DNA of 64,000 nt. Source: Acanthaster planci (lineage: Eukaryota > Echinodermata > Asteroidea > Valvatida > Acanthasteridae). This document shows positions 13,201 to 25,502 of the stretch, in pieces. The notes below the pieces were generated by a model, which had not been told where the DNA came from, made no database searches, and saw nothing but the letters and a program-made list of their open reading frames with translations. The stretch is from the NCBI RefSeq assembly GCF_001949145.1, contig NW_019091362.1, positions 9,041,358 through 9,105,357 of the forward strand, in the 5' to 3' direction. Each line of letters starts with the position of its first letter. The stretch's first letter is position 1. Both the position numbers and the translations under genes were made by a program.

Positions 13201-16200
13201 AACAAGAGTCAATGCTAGTTAATTTGGGATAATTTTTTTTTCGCCACTACATAATTTGCCAAAGATTTAATTGCACGCAGCAGTTACTTATTGTTCAGTA
13301 AGGCAACGTTATCTAGTCGAAATGTCAATAATGTCAAAATGTAAATTTACCAAGAGTTTGTGCTCTTCCCTGATGTTTGGAACGGTGTTAAGTGCACTCA
13401 ATACTGGAGTTATGCACAGATCCAAGCACGGACATTTTTAGCTTTCGGTTGGTCGTGGCGGTATGCACGGAGTGTGGTACCCTCACTTTATTTGGCTCTC
13501 CACAGGAAGGCCTACTCCACACCCCATAAGCACGGGTGTCGTGAGGGCCCGTGGGAACATTGCCCCGAAAACCAGAGAAACATTCAAAGGGGCGGGGAGA
13601 AGCAAGAGAACGAAGAAAGGAGGAAACGGGATGAAACTCACCACTTTGTACGAAAACACCCTAGAATTCCGTTATGGGTTTAGCTTGCTACTGATGAATG
13701 CTTTCCCAATGGAAACATGTCCCCTCCCCTAGAACAATTCCACAGACGCCCATGTCCACTAGTCCTACATGGGAGCTGTAACCATCTCACCTCGCAATCT
13801 CCTCTCATCCTGTGGATGTCGGCGAAGATGCACAGGCATCTTGCCTGGATGGCGCGGTCATTCAGCTGCAGCGCCATTTTCATCGCTTCCTAGGGGAAAA
13901 ACAGAGAATGGCTGAGCATTTGGCAGAAGACATATGGAACTGGCGAATGTTTGTTCACAATGAATGCAATTATGATCTTTATTTATTTGCTGTAATTCAT
14001 ATGGTCATGCATCCATTACAGCTTAACTAGCAGCAATTTTGGATCCATTACCGTTCAATTTTCTTCTGCAGACCTGATACGGAAAAAACTGTTCACATCC
14101 AGGCGGAGTTATTCAGGCATATTTATTACGATAATACGAAACGAATCAAACTTCTTTATTTATGGATTCTGAAGTTTTCAGATGTTGTTCCAGCAAATTA
14201 GGGCTATCATGGAGGTAGGAAACAGGTGCTATCGAGAGAGCGTGAGAGTGTGCGGCGCAAATGTTGCGGTCGAGCTGTGCTGGTGGTCTGCTTCGCCCTA
14301 TTCGCGTGCTTATAAAAACCACAATGGAAACCGCAGCATAAACTCGGAATACGCAGGTTGGGTTTCTCGGTCATACTACGGGTCTCCCCGGCCCTCTGAA
14401 AACTGACAACTATCGAAAGGGGACAGCGGTCACGACCGAGTTGTTACTATGGTACGGCCGCCAGTTCGACTGTGAACAAAACCAAGCACAGCCGAACGGC
14501 CTGCAGAAACCGTCTCATTACATCAGGTGTTCGTGTAGAGAAATAAGACTGGCTTTCCATTTTGCCATGGTTTCTGCAACACCTTTCTTCTTCTAAACAT
14601 AGTAGACAAGTTCAAACGGGAACTAGAAAATTGGTAATTTAAAAAAAAAATCCCTGGAGAAAGACTTGTACACTTATTTCTCAGTATTTGGAGGCAATGT
14701 TTACACGGAAATGCACTGCAGAGAAATTCACATGCTTTAATTCTGAATGGGTGAGGTTCCGAGTTTAAAGCTTCAGCAGGTAAGGTGGGGGAAATCACTC
14801 TTTGCTCTGCGTGAGCCATGATACGATTCACTCACAGGGCATCTTCAATTTTGTCTGCGATGACTTCGTGAGCAATTGATCTTGACGTACTTCAGATCTG
14901 TGCCACCATGAAGTCTTGTGCAATGGGTGGCTTTGTGCGGAAAATGAAAAACAACATTAATTACCAGCGGAACCGATCCCCTAATGGAGCCCACGTGGAA
15001 TTCAAGCGTGGGAGGTCAAGTTCAGGGAGTAACCCTTGACCCGCGCAAACGGAGCCGTTCCGTCTTACTGACAGATCGCTTGGGCTGGCCGGTCCCATGG
15101 GATACGGGAATATTTCAGGCCAAACCGAGGGGCTAGTGGAGTTGTTGATTCGCAGTAAGTGTCATGGGAGTTAACCTTCTGATCCGCTTACGATGAGGAA
15201 GCCAACTGTCTGTACCTAGGAGTATATGCCAAAGTTTACGGAATTACGATTTTTTATCAAAAGTATGCGTGCACGGTAAAGGTATCTCTCACCTCAACAT
15301 AGGCCCTACCGATATTCACTATTAGTTATAAGTGTTATAGTCGAGTACTTTCCGAGTACCAACGTTCTCCGNNNNNNNNNNNNNNNNNNNNNNNNNNNNN
15401 NNNNNNNNNNNNNNNNNNNNNNNNNNNNNNNNNNNNNNNNNNNNNNNNNNNNNNNNNNNNNNNNNNNNNNNNNNNNNNNNNNNNNNNNNNNTCTCAAAAA
15501 GTACTCGACTACATTACTGTTAGTTATCCATGTCAGTGACTGGAAAGGAACCTACGAAATTCCATGTCGCAAAGCTTGCGCATAATTACGGCCTAACCAT
15601 GACCTAACTACATGTAACTCTGTAGATGTGGCAGCGGCCTATTTATAGAACCCGTGAACCTCGTAATTCGTCACCTTCGAATCCGGCGCTCTCGCTGCGC
15701 TAGCTCGAGTGCCACGACCCCTTTTAGGCAGCTTTATTTCGCCTCCACTCCATTCGCCTCGCCAGCAGTGTCGGAGGAATTTGTAATTATTTGACAGAAT
15801 GAGAAATGACGATAAAAGTACTCTCCAAAAAAGCTACTGACGTCATCGGGGCCATTGCTGACCGAGAAGTCCCCCCCCCCCCATAATAGCCCCTACAAAA
15901 CTGAACAGGTTTTATGCCTTTTTACGTAGCTGTTGTGTATTTTCCAATTTCAGAGTGCTTTACTGAGGGTTTGGCAAAGCGTTTTAGACGACCCCCAAAC
16001 GACTATGTAAGCTCTTTGTGTTTTCAAAGTGTACTGTCCCTTACACCACAAAACCCCGTATAATAAAGAGATGAGGGCAAAGTGTTGGCGGGGGAGATTT
16101 TCTTGTCGCCAGTTGGACAAAAAATATCTAAATACTTCCCCAGCTAGCGAAAAACTAGCTCGTCAAATGGCTCCTCTATTATTGTTCAAGGACTATTCTT

Positions 16201-19200
16201 CGCCCTCTAGTCGTTGAGCTTACAGGGTCGAATTCCCGTTTCTCGAAACTTTTCCCTTCAGTTAAAGCAGAGAGCAATGCACGAGGCCAGGAAGATAATC
16301 GAGTTTGGCACTGGGGTTTTTCCTGCAGCTCCCGAAGAATTTAGCCTCAGGCAGGGCGCATTTGTCCCCATAAGGAGACAAACGCGCAAGGACCGCCTTA
16401 AGAGGGAAAATGGCCAATTTACTTCCAGACTTTTACTTAAGAGACTTAACTTGAATACCTGGGGCGTTTTATATACCGTTGCCATGGCAACCTTATCAGA
16501 GATTGAAAAGTACCCCAACCTTGAATCAGATGTCAGACGATTTCATTAAGACCCGATAATATATTATTGAGTTAGTTACTGAAGGCCCTTGCTTGAAATA
16601 ATGTTGGCAGAACGAAAGCTATATGCGCGGGGAATGGATTTTTTTTCTTAAAGACAGAAAACTCAAAATACCGACATATTGGTGACCGCGAATGAAATGG
16701 AAACAACAGAACGTAAGGCGAATGTGTAGCAAGATCATATCTGATCGAGTTACTGTCCAGTCGCGTTTTGATGCATATTGATGCACACTTCATAGCTAAC
16801 TGGTCGACTAATCGTCCAAACAAGGAACACTGGGTGAGCACCCACCTTCACAAAAGTCATTCAATAATTGTATAGCCAGAGTATCGCCGCGGCATGTGGT
16901 TCATTGATCCTGGATACCGTACCGGAGCAGCCGTAGGCCCGTAACCTTCTTGGCTCAACAAGCAGCGCACGCTGCTCGTGGGAACGAGACCCAGGAACAG
17001 AGAGGGGCAGGCATCGACCCGGTCTTGGACCCTCTCCAAATTATGAGGGGCGACAGCACGGTGTTACCTTACCCCTCCGTCCAGGGCTCGAGGAAAAGAA
17101 AAACACGAGAGGGTTCATTTCTGAATAATCGCTCCATGGTCCATGATATTGGCGATTTGAAGAGTGCGACAATAATACTCGAATCGCCACGACGATGGAA
17201 TTTGAGTTTATGGCTTTCTCTGAACGTTACCGACAAGAGCAGTTGCGAATTTATGCAGCTCAGACAAGTCCATTCCAATAGATACCGCTGCGGCGCGGAG
17301 CTGCAGGACTAACGGATTTTGGAAATGCAGTCGACAGGAGAGATATGACCTGTTTGCACGGCATGAGGGTTTCACTTCCAAAGCGATTTGGGTTATTGCA
17401 CTGAGAACCCATCTGCGAGGTCCATGTTTCAGGGAACCCCGTGCCCAATATTGACAAATGAAATCCGTGAATAATGTCCCGTAACTACAAATTATAGCAT
17501 GAGGAAAGTTCAACAAAGGAAGCAAAAGAGCTAAAACTGAGCAAACAAGTACATTCCCACATTTTTGACGGTGGTGGTCGTCTCCGCTCATCAATTGAAA
17601 CAGTTGTGTAACCAAGGGAGGGGGACATGGGGGAGGCAAGGGCACGCAGCTCGAGGCCAGTGCCCCCGCGTGGTCCCCCGCTCAAAAATTCAAGTGATAG
17701 TCCAATTTGCTCGGTGTTCAACCGTAACCCATTGAGCGCCGCCCCCGCCTGAAAACGAGGGTCCACCCTATGCCCCCTGAAGAATGCACCTCAAGTACGT
17801 CATTGATTACTGAAGACCGTTTTTTTAAACCCAATTCTGGCCTGACCTATGCCATTCTAACACATTCTGGTTTTATTTAGATATTATGACGTGACAGTCC
17901 AGAAAACACCGGGAACGAAAAGGGTAGATACATGAGCCTATGATGTTTGATGAAAACTCGAACTTCGGTAGCCAGCAAAGAGGTCATATAATCCTCCACA
18001 GCCCGCATGCGCGAACAAAATGGATTTTGCGGGTCATGTGAGATCAGACCGCAGTTCAAACGAAACGGTTACACGTTGCGGGCGAGGATTAAATGTTGTT
18101 TTCACTCCATTCGGGGGGCACGCGGCTTTAAACGGTGCGGAAAATGAAATGGTTTCAAATTAATCACGAAGAGGTATCCTTTGATCTGAAGTCAAGCTTA
18201 AGGTTGCACGCCCCAGGCCCTCGGGAAGTATAAAGAGACACTGTCTGGGGATTTTGAGAGTCAGCTTGAAAGATTACTGAAGGTCTCCTTTTTTGGGTGC
18301 GGGTTTGCGTTGAAAAAAAAAAACAGAGAACCACAGTGTGTATAAAAAACGCAACAAGATTTCTGTTCAAGTTTGTGAAAATTGTGTTAGCTTTACACCA
18401 AAGTGAGTAGTAGCACCTTAAAGCCACATATCTCCTCTTGGGACAAAATGGGCTTGGGACCAAGTTTCAGTTTAGTTACACCAGCATAAATCTTCTTCGA
18501 TTCTCCGTCTCTCGTATGAAATGTTCATTCAGGCGAGTCATTACATCATCTCTGGATCAAATGTGTGTTGCATTGATGTGCTTGTTACAGGTTATCACAA
18601 AGATATCCCGAAGAAGGCAATGTTAAGTTGTGATTATTCATTTCATTATTCCATGTTGTCAAGTTAGTTTCTAATAAGATGCCACGGTTATTGCAGTGTC
18701 TAGGACTTGGTCCCAAGCCCAATTTGTCCCATTGTCCAAAAAGAATTAGTCGGCCATCCATGACCGTGTATGAATAAACAACATATTATTGGAAATAGCA
18801 GATTGGTGGCTTTAAGGTGCTTCTACTCACTTTGGTGTAAAGCTAACACAATTTTCACAAACTTGAACGGAAATCTTGTTGCGTTTTTTTATACACACTG
18901 TATATCATGATGCTGCCATGTTTGTCTTGTTCCCTGATGTAGACCTATTAGCAATAGTTATGCATCTTCACATATTGATAAAAGGGAAACGAGTATTTTA
19001 CCTTCCAACCTCAGTTTGGTTACATTGGTTTGAATGGCAAGATGGCTGCCTAATAATAGAGGTCTATATGGGCCTGGACTGCGAGTGATGAAATAACGGA
19101 AAGTGTTGGGTATTGATTTCTCAAGCTCTGCGTTCTTGATCTTAGCTCTTTATACAATCAAGAAATTTCATCTTAGAACGGTTATATCAGTTGAGTCATA

Positions 19201-22200
19201 TCCCTTTCTTCCCAACCTACCACCAGCACACCCATTTTGATTCAATAAATTCAAAATAATTGCAACCATCAAGGTCAACTTTAATCACAAACATCTCCGG
19301 AAATTAATTTCTCGTGACCTATCTCTCAGCTCGAGAGGTAAAGGTATAAAAGCGCTCCGAGTGCTGCGACAACGAACAGGTGGATCTGAAACAAACATGC
19401 AGTCGTATAATGATGCAGGAGTACACACAGACAAAAGCTTTCAGTGATAGGCCTACTGGTCAGATTTCAGTGATTCATATTTCACATCAAGAAAAAACGA
19501 ATACTTGTACATGTACAACATGTACACTTGTCTATACGTAGTACATGTACACCATAAAAGGTTAGTCAAATTCGGGTCGATATTTTGCTTTATGTTGGTA
19601 TAAATATCAACCTTTGGCAAATTCTTCCCAATCGTTGGTCAACGTTTGACCAACAGTGATGGAAATTAACCAACAATGTGGTAATTTTAACCAAGGTTGG
19701 GCAAACAACAAATGCCCAACACCGTTTGACCAACTTTTTTTTTTACAGTGTATTAGATACTCTTGAGGTTATCTTTCTCCTTTGGCGGGAAATACTCTGA
19801 CATTTAAACTCCAGATGAAAAAGGTGCAAAGGTCAACTCTGACGAAATTTATGGGATTGTTCTGTACCTTCATACCAGCCAGCAGGGTAAAATCATGAGC
19901 GGGTGAGTGGACGCCAATTCGAACACACCAAACAAGAATTTCGACCTTCAACGAAGTTTGCGTTTCGCTCTGGCAGGCCGACGATAAGAAATAATTTGTT
20001 GATGTCACCAAAATATCAAGAATTTCCAAACTGACACAAAAAAGTGAAATATGTGTGACGATAAGTGATAATTTGTTGATGCCACCAAAATATCAAGAAT
20101 TTCCAGACTGACACAAAAAAGTGAAATATGTGTGAATGCGGTACAGGAAGAAGTGGGATTGAAATCCCACGCTGATCTTCAAAAAACTCTTTTAAACAAT
20201 CTGGATGTTTAAAGACAGAGTGGCTAGTCAAGGTTTTGGGGTGGGGAGGGGGCAAAATAGGGACTGCCCAAAATACTTTTGTCCAGTTTTTCGTCCGTAG
20301 AGGAATCCTCAGCCTCTCGAGAAATGTGGCACAGGTACCATATGCAAAGCGCTGGCGATTTCAAGGTTTTGGATAGAATTTTAATTCCGTAGGAGTTTTT
20401 TTTTTATTCATGCAACCCACAACAAATCAGCAGCCTATTCAATGTTGCAGCGTTCGCCTCAAGACCTTGTCGACAGCGGACAAAAAGTATTCACTCACGA
20501 TTGTCCGGGAACAAAGCTGAGGGTGTGAAATGTCCACGCCTCCGTCAAACGGTGCGTTGGTTTTTTCTGCGACTGGCTTAGGGAACTTCTCGAAAGATTG
20601 CTACTTTCCTCACGCGTCGTGACCAAGAACCAACATGTTATTTATCCAGCCATTGGCGTGATACCGACAAGACATCCCCCCCCCCGTGACTTCATCCGTC
20701 TGTTATGAATCAGCCGTTGCTCTCCTTCAACTCAAGATTTCATATAAGCTAGGAACGAAGTTTTGCTTCCATCTTTGCGCCCCCCCCCGTTTCAGGAAAA
20801 GAAAAAAAAACGATTTCAAGGTAAGATGTGTTATCTCGACTCTGTAACTGTTCATCTGTCCAAAGTTTAATCAAATAGTTACAGAGTGGTTTTAAGCTAT
20901 TACAGATTTTACCTTGAAGACGGTGGCTTTTACAGGGTACAGAAACTCAAAGTAGCTTTTAAACTAAAATATACACTGGGTATTTAAAAGAGCATGCATA
21001 CGAGGAACATATACACGGTGCAAGCGATTGGGCTACGAACGCCAAGCATCTAATTCTCTGCCAGTGAATTTCATGACGCATCAATCATTGTAAAAAGACA
21101 CATAAAGTGGAATCTTCCAGGATAATTTTCCCTGATCCATCATTCGACCAACGAACGCCAGCCAAATACGGATCTGATTATCCTGGGTTGTCATACATCT
21201 CATCAAAGTATCTTTCTAGGGAGGTTATTCCATGATGTGTGATGATAAATGGAAGTAGACCTGGCTATTGTTGTCTTTATAAATCGTCCTCACTTTCATA
21301 TGCTGGAAGGGAAGATTATGAATGGAATGCAACTTACATTCGGAGCCTCCTGGCCAAAGACAATGTTTTTGTATTTACGAATCGTGCGACAAGAAATGTA
21401 AACCAATCAGGCTGGATTGGAATGCAAAGATTGTACCCAGCATTATCGACGAGCAAAGAGTGTAGATGTTGTTGTAGATGTCTGGCCAGGATTTCGTGTT
21501 GAACCAATCCACATGTGTATCACGTGCATGCACATATTTCGCTCAAATCGGCAACGTGCCTCTGTACCTTTCTGACCTCAAATAATAAAAAATAAATAAA
21601 AATAAAAATCGTTAACTACCCAGCATTTCCGATGATGGGCAGTTACTTTTTTTTAATATGAGGTGCCTTTTGTGCTTGTTATCGATCCCTTTGATATTGA
21701 TACAGTTGAACATATGAACAGCAAGATGATGGGACAAAGGTCTGATGGATGAACCCATATTTCGAACTGATCAATGCAGTTTATTCTTTGGTTCCAGAGA
21801 TTGTCGATACAGGAGCTGGTGCAATGTCACCGAGTGACAATATCTGTTGGCTTTCATTCAGCATAGAAGATTGACGATGCATCCCTAAATGGACTCCCTC
21901 GAATGGATACACAGATAGTCTAACCTCAAACCCCCCATCCCATCTCAGACTCACAGTTTGCCATGCAAATAAATTGATTTTCTTGAAATGTCAAATTTTG
22001 AAATGAGATTTTTCTTATATCTCAAGACTAATCTTCTCCCCCCACGCCATCTGAAAGAATGCGTTCCGAGATAATCCAAATAAGCAGTAGCGTATCCAGC
22101 TTTTGGGTGTCAGCGGGGGGGGGGGAATTTAAAAGCAAATGCGGCTTTGGGCTGATTTGAAATGATGTTGGAGGAGAAAAAATATCAAAAGCCTTTTTCA

Positions 22201-23096
22201 TGATCCCGAAATCCTAGCTTTTATTTCATATAAAAATATTTGATGCATAGATATTAAAATAAAAATTTGATAAATATATACTGAAATGAAAATAAAAGTA
22301 AAAATCCGTCGGGGGAAAAGTTGCCCCCCCCCCGGATACGCCACTGCCAACAAGGGTAAAATCGAAAATATTCGAAATTTCATGCCGAATGCTAGCAATG
22401 CCTTACCTCACAGTAATCCATGGCAAGATCCATCTTTCCCAGCTTGCGATAAGGCGTAGCCAGATTCAGCTGAACAATCGTCCGTAGTTTGGGGCTCCAT
22501 TCCTGCCCCCTGCACCTCACCAGTTCGCTCGCCTTCACCGTGTACCTCAACGCCTTGTCATAGTCCTTCAAACTGATGTACACCTCTGCCAGGTCCCCGT
22601 AGGTGTTGCACTCCAACCCCCTGTCCCCCGTCTTGATGGCCATCTTGAGAGCTTTGTCGAAGTTCTCCAGAGCCTGCTGGAAGTGACCGAACCCTAGATT
22701 GGCATTACCGAGGCAGAGGTGGATCGGGCCCACCAAAGGGTCCTCCTGCGACGCGGTGTTGTTCATGCTATGCCTGGCGTACGACATCGCCTTGTGATAC
22801 TCACAGAGCTTTTCGTTAGCCCGGGCCAGATTCAGATAGGCCTCGGCCCGGAGTTCCAGTTCGTCCAGTTCGTTGGCAATATCGATTTGCTGGATAGAGT
22901 ATCCCAGCATCTCTCGGTAGTCCCCCCAGTCACCGTAAGCCAAGGCTAAATGTCCCAATATGACAAACCTGAGGCGTTTCTTGTCCCCAACTTTCCCCAG
23001 TGCGGCTTTCCACTTGCGTACTGCCTGTTCCTGTTGCGTGTCGTTATACAACTTGAGCCCTTTCTCAATCTGTTGTTTAGCCGCTCGCTGGCCCAT
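10210..23096 (-). CDS. RAPSN: Rapsyn (43-kDa receptor-associated protein of the synapse)
   Basis: Six coding exons on the minus strand: 22407-23096, 13791-13889, 12144-12266, 11730-11783, 10745-10944 and 10210-10288 (stop TGA 10210-10212). All junctions are GT-AG and in phase. The product is 414 residues against 412 in mammals. The start at 23096 is chosen because it gives MGQ followed by [13 protein letters not shown], an N-myristoylation-type N-terminus conserved in rapsyn; the frame is open 27 codons further upstream but that extension is unlike the family. Residues 1 to about 320 form tetratricopeptide repeats (for example [19 protein letters not shown]). The C-terminus carries a RING-H2 finger with ligands C363, C366, C382, H384, H387, C390, C401 and C404. 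By family knowledge rapsyn is a membrane-anchored scaffold that clusters nicotinic acetylcholine receptors and has E3 ligase activity through the RING. Intron 1 (8.5 kb) contains an assembly gap and foldback elements. It is convergent with the centrin-like gene. Confidence 0.95.
10355..10400. repeat. Tandem duplication, 23-bp unit x 2
   Basis: Two perfect adjacent copies of a 23-base unit (containing GAGTATGACCGTAAG) lie in rapsyn intron 5, about 67 bases from the last exon. This looks like a recent local duplication or an assembly duplication. Confidence 0.85.
10652..10695. repeat. Tandem duplication, 22-bp unit x 2
   Basis: Two perfect adjacent copies of a 22-base unit (GACAGAACTGGTCAATTAG with flanking T) lie in rapsyn intron 5, about 50 bases from the end of coding exon 5. 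Confidence 0.85.
15330..15520. mobile_element. Foldback element of the GTCGAG family, interrupted by an assembly gap
   Basis: The N run 15372-15491 is flanked by inverted sequence: AGTGTTATAGTCGAGTACTTT on the left and AAAGTACTCGACTACATTACTG on the right. The outer ends resemble the ends of the elements at 8437-8628 and 55132-55356. A hairpin of this kind would plausibly explain the assembly gap. The interior is not visible. Confidence 0.5.
16478..16491. promoter_or_regulatory. Perfect palindromic X-box-like site (RFX type)
   Basis: GTTGCCATGGCAAC is a perfect 14-base palindrome matching the RFX-factor X-box consensus (two GTTGCC half-sites). It lies inside rapsyn intron 1 with no ciliary gene identified next to it. 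Function is inference; chance occurrence or part of a repeat is possible. Confidence 0.35.
18334..18900. mobile_element. Foldback/MITE-like element with long terminal inverted repeats
   Basis: A 567-bp element in rapsyn intron 1. The left arm starts CAGTGTGTATAAAAAACGC and the right arm ends GCGTTTTTTTATACACACTG. The inverted match continues through the TTTCACAAACTTGAA and TTACACCAAAGTGAGTAG segments for about 95 bases and recurs further in (GGGCTTGGGACCAAGT versus ACTTGGTCCCAAGCCC in reverse orientation). No transposase is encoded. A target-site duplication is not obvious. Confidence 0.8.
19501..19553. repeat. TACATG-type simple repeat
   Basis: Repeated GTACATGTAC motifs in a 53-base stretch. 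Similar runs occur at 25461-25502, about 44275-44330, 47947-48005 and around 53055-53100. The palindromic hexamer is spread across the window as low-complexity sequence. Confidence 0.7.
19606..19750. repeat. Degenerate TTGACCAAC/GTTGG repeat
   Basis: A stretch of alternating GTTGGTCAA, TTGACCAAC, AACCAAC and TTGGGCAAAC-like words in both orientations, ending in a T run and ACAGTGTA. It looks like a decayed short repeat or end of a transposon. No open frame is present. Confidence 0.5.
19981..20134. repeat. Tandem duplication, 77-bp unit x 2
   Basis: The 77-base unit beginning ACGATAAG and ending AAATATGTGTG is present twice in direct tandem (19981-20057 and 20058-20134) with only a few substitutions. 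It lies in rapsyn intron 1. Confidence 0.9.
22085..22346. mobile_element. hAT-type MITE with CAGTRGCGTATCC termini
   Basis: A 262-bp element 60 bp from rapsyn exon 1. The left end is CAGTAGCGTATCCAG and the right end, read in reverse complement, is CAGTGGCGTATCCGG; both are followed inward by G runs of 10 or 11. The flanks CAAATAAG (22077-22084) and CCAACAAG (22347-22354) match at 6 of 8 positions, consistent with an aged 8-bp target-site duplication as made by hAT transposons. The interior is AT-rich and non-coding. The termini resemble a widespread CAGTGGCG-type terminal sequence. Confidence 0.75.
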
Positions 23097-25460
23097 GTTG
23101 ACACCCGTGTTGACACTCACCTGGGCGTAACCCCTTAACAACGCGTCCCGGTCATCCGTCTTCACTTCTATGCCCAAGTTCCTGTGTCGAAGACGGTTGT
23201 CTTCTTGTGTTCAAACAAGGAAGTAACAAATAGTAATTTCAGGGTACTGAGTGTTACTGTGAGAATGATCTCGTTCATACCTCCAGACTCAAATTGGCAT
23301 CGAGAAAGAAAATATGAGATGAAATTTCCTTTATGACCAATTTATATGAAACAGTGAAAATGTTCATTCAAAAAGAACGGAATCTAAACAAAAATTGAAA
23401 TAATAAGCGCAATAAAACAGGTGTTGGTTAACATAGCTAGCTAGACAAACGTTTTCAAATATCCATAGTTACTTCATGTTTAAGTTTCATATTAGATTAT
23501 GACGACATCAATTAAAATGTGTCCTTTCAATTCATATTCCAACACAATAACAATAAAGTTGTTCCATTTTCGGAGAAAATATTCTAAAATAATATTTTCA
23601 TGAACTGATTGTGGCACCTGACACCCAGCAAATCCTATTACATGTAAAAGAAACCGAAAGTTACCTTCAAGGATGATGTTGTCATAAAGGAAAATAATTT
23701 ACTAGCTTACGCGACCATGAAGCTACACCTCCAAGCCGGCGAAAGATTGCGGAGACTTGTCAGCAGCGGCCCACGCTGAGTCGGATGTTATTAATGTGGA
23801 GACGGCTCGGTGAAAGGCATGCAGTTAATATTACGTATAATAGTCTAGCCGTGACAACTGGCGGCGTCCTTGGTCCAAACGGCCTGGAGTAAAATGTCTA
23901 ACATAACACAGTGCACGCCATTCTTCTTCATTCCATTCTTTCTTCTTCTTTTTTATAAAACTGCAATGCCTCTGTTGGCGGTTGTTATTCTTGTACCCAG
24001 TGACACGAGCCGAAATCATAACAATGTTATGCGTCAGGGATGGGCCGCTCTATCGTCAACAACATTTACTCAGCGGGGCAGGCACGTCCGTCCTTATCCC
24101 CCTTGCGAAATGGACCACAAAAAGCACATCAGTCACTGATAAAAACTCCATCGACAGAAATTCCTTGCTTCACTCTCCTGGACGATCGAGGAGACTGGCA
24201 CAAGCGCTCAGTTCCTAATGATACCTTTACTTATCACAAGCCTATCATAACTAAGATTTCGGTTAATGGAACCATGGGCGATGGGTTAATTTTACTCTCA
24301 GGAAGGTAAATCCCTATGCCTGACGTCGTCGCGTGGACTGTTGTGATTATCGCTGGAGCGGACGATTCAAACAAAACACATGGGCTGTACTTCTGGTAAT
24401 ATTTACGAGCAAGCGTGTCAGGGCTCAAACGCAATCAGGAAATTCTTCGGTGATGTTCGAAATGTGTCAATATCATCGGCCGAAGTGCAGCGGGCTGGGA
24501 GCAATAATTTCCAGCAACCAGAAACCAGATGACGAGCGGGTGATGTGCAGATCTCTGTAGCTGCAGTGTGCCATGTGCTATGCAATGAAGTAGAAGTCCA
24601 ATTTCCAATTGGCGATCCAGCTGATTAACGTATTAATAACCAAAGGCCTTAATGAATTCCCAGGCGAGAAACTAATTAAAAAATAGTCTGAATGGCATCG
24701 GTCGTCTACGTGTAGACCTGCATGCAAACCTCTGCCATGCAGGTTTTCCTAAAGACAAGTAGCCTAATGGGCCTACATGCACTCCAGAGCTAGACGTTTG
24801 ATACTATCCTCCATGCCCATGAATTTCAAGTGGAATCTCCTAAAATGGGGGCCCCAACATTCACTCTCTAACGGTGACGTCATCCAAAGTTGCCGTCATC
24901 TGCGCTTAAAATTCTCTAGTTGGCAAGTCCGTTATTTTTATCCACTTATATTTACCAGGTCAAGCAGTATACTGTCCTGCCACGCTGTCCACTTGATTTC
25001 ATAACGGCATCCACGTAAGATCGTAGAGCTAGCACTGCGGAGTTTCTGTTGCTCTCCGTCTCCTTTGACATTTGCCAGCTGTGATGCTGAGTGACTCTCT
25101 GGGCGTTTTATCTTCGAGGATCGCGCTTTACCACTCAGACCGCAGAGTTCCCCGGGTATGAGAGGAGGAATGTCACCTCCAAAATGCCACCACGATACGT
25201 TTTCGATTTCTACGCGCCTTCTGGGCTCGTTTATAACAATGGACAACCTGAGGAACGTCATGCAGATATGAAGAAAAAACGAACAAAAGTCAACATCATC
25301 AATATCAAATGATGCAGTCTGGGTATGACATAAAGTGAGTTTGGAGTTTTTGCTTTGTTTAGTTTTTACTTGAATAAGTAAACCTAGCTGACTGAAAAAA
25401 CCTTCATCCTGTGGCGAACGGTGACATGTTCTGGAATGATTCCAGAGCGGAGATTTACAG

Positions 25461-25502
25461 TATGTATGTACATTATACATGTACATGTACATGTCGTACA
25501 TG
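25461..25502. repeat. TACATG simple repeat
   Basis: Consecutive palindromic TACATGTACATGTAC units with slight decay. It is the longest such run seen intact in the window. Confidence 0.8.

Larger units (their letters stand above)
13890..22406 (-). other. Rapsyn intron 1 (8.5 kb), repeat-rich
   Basis: The region between coding exons 1 and 2 of rapsyn. It holds a 120-bp N gap (15372-15491), foldback elements at about 15330-15520, 18334-18900 and 22085-22346, a tandem duplication at 19981-20134, a degenerate repeat at 19606-19750, several C or G homopolymers, and a perfect X-box-like palindrome at 16478-16491. Open frames up to 111 codons occur (for example 16214-16549) but none shows a recognisable domain. 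Confidence 0.7.

Noticed and set aside
16214-16549. 111-codon plus-strand open frame in rapsyn intron 1
   Set aside because: No recognised domain, an overlapping antisense frame of similar length, and no clear promoter or splice context.
23097-23177. 27-residue upstream extension of rapsyn
   Set aside because: The inner methionine gives the conserved MGQ myristoylation-type start and family length.
24938-25501. 187-codon minus-strand frame
   Set aside because: Begins in a TACATG simple repeat (MYMYMYN-like translation) and has no domain-like sequence.
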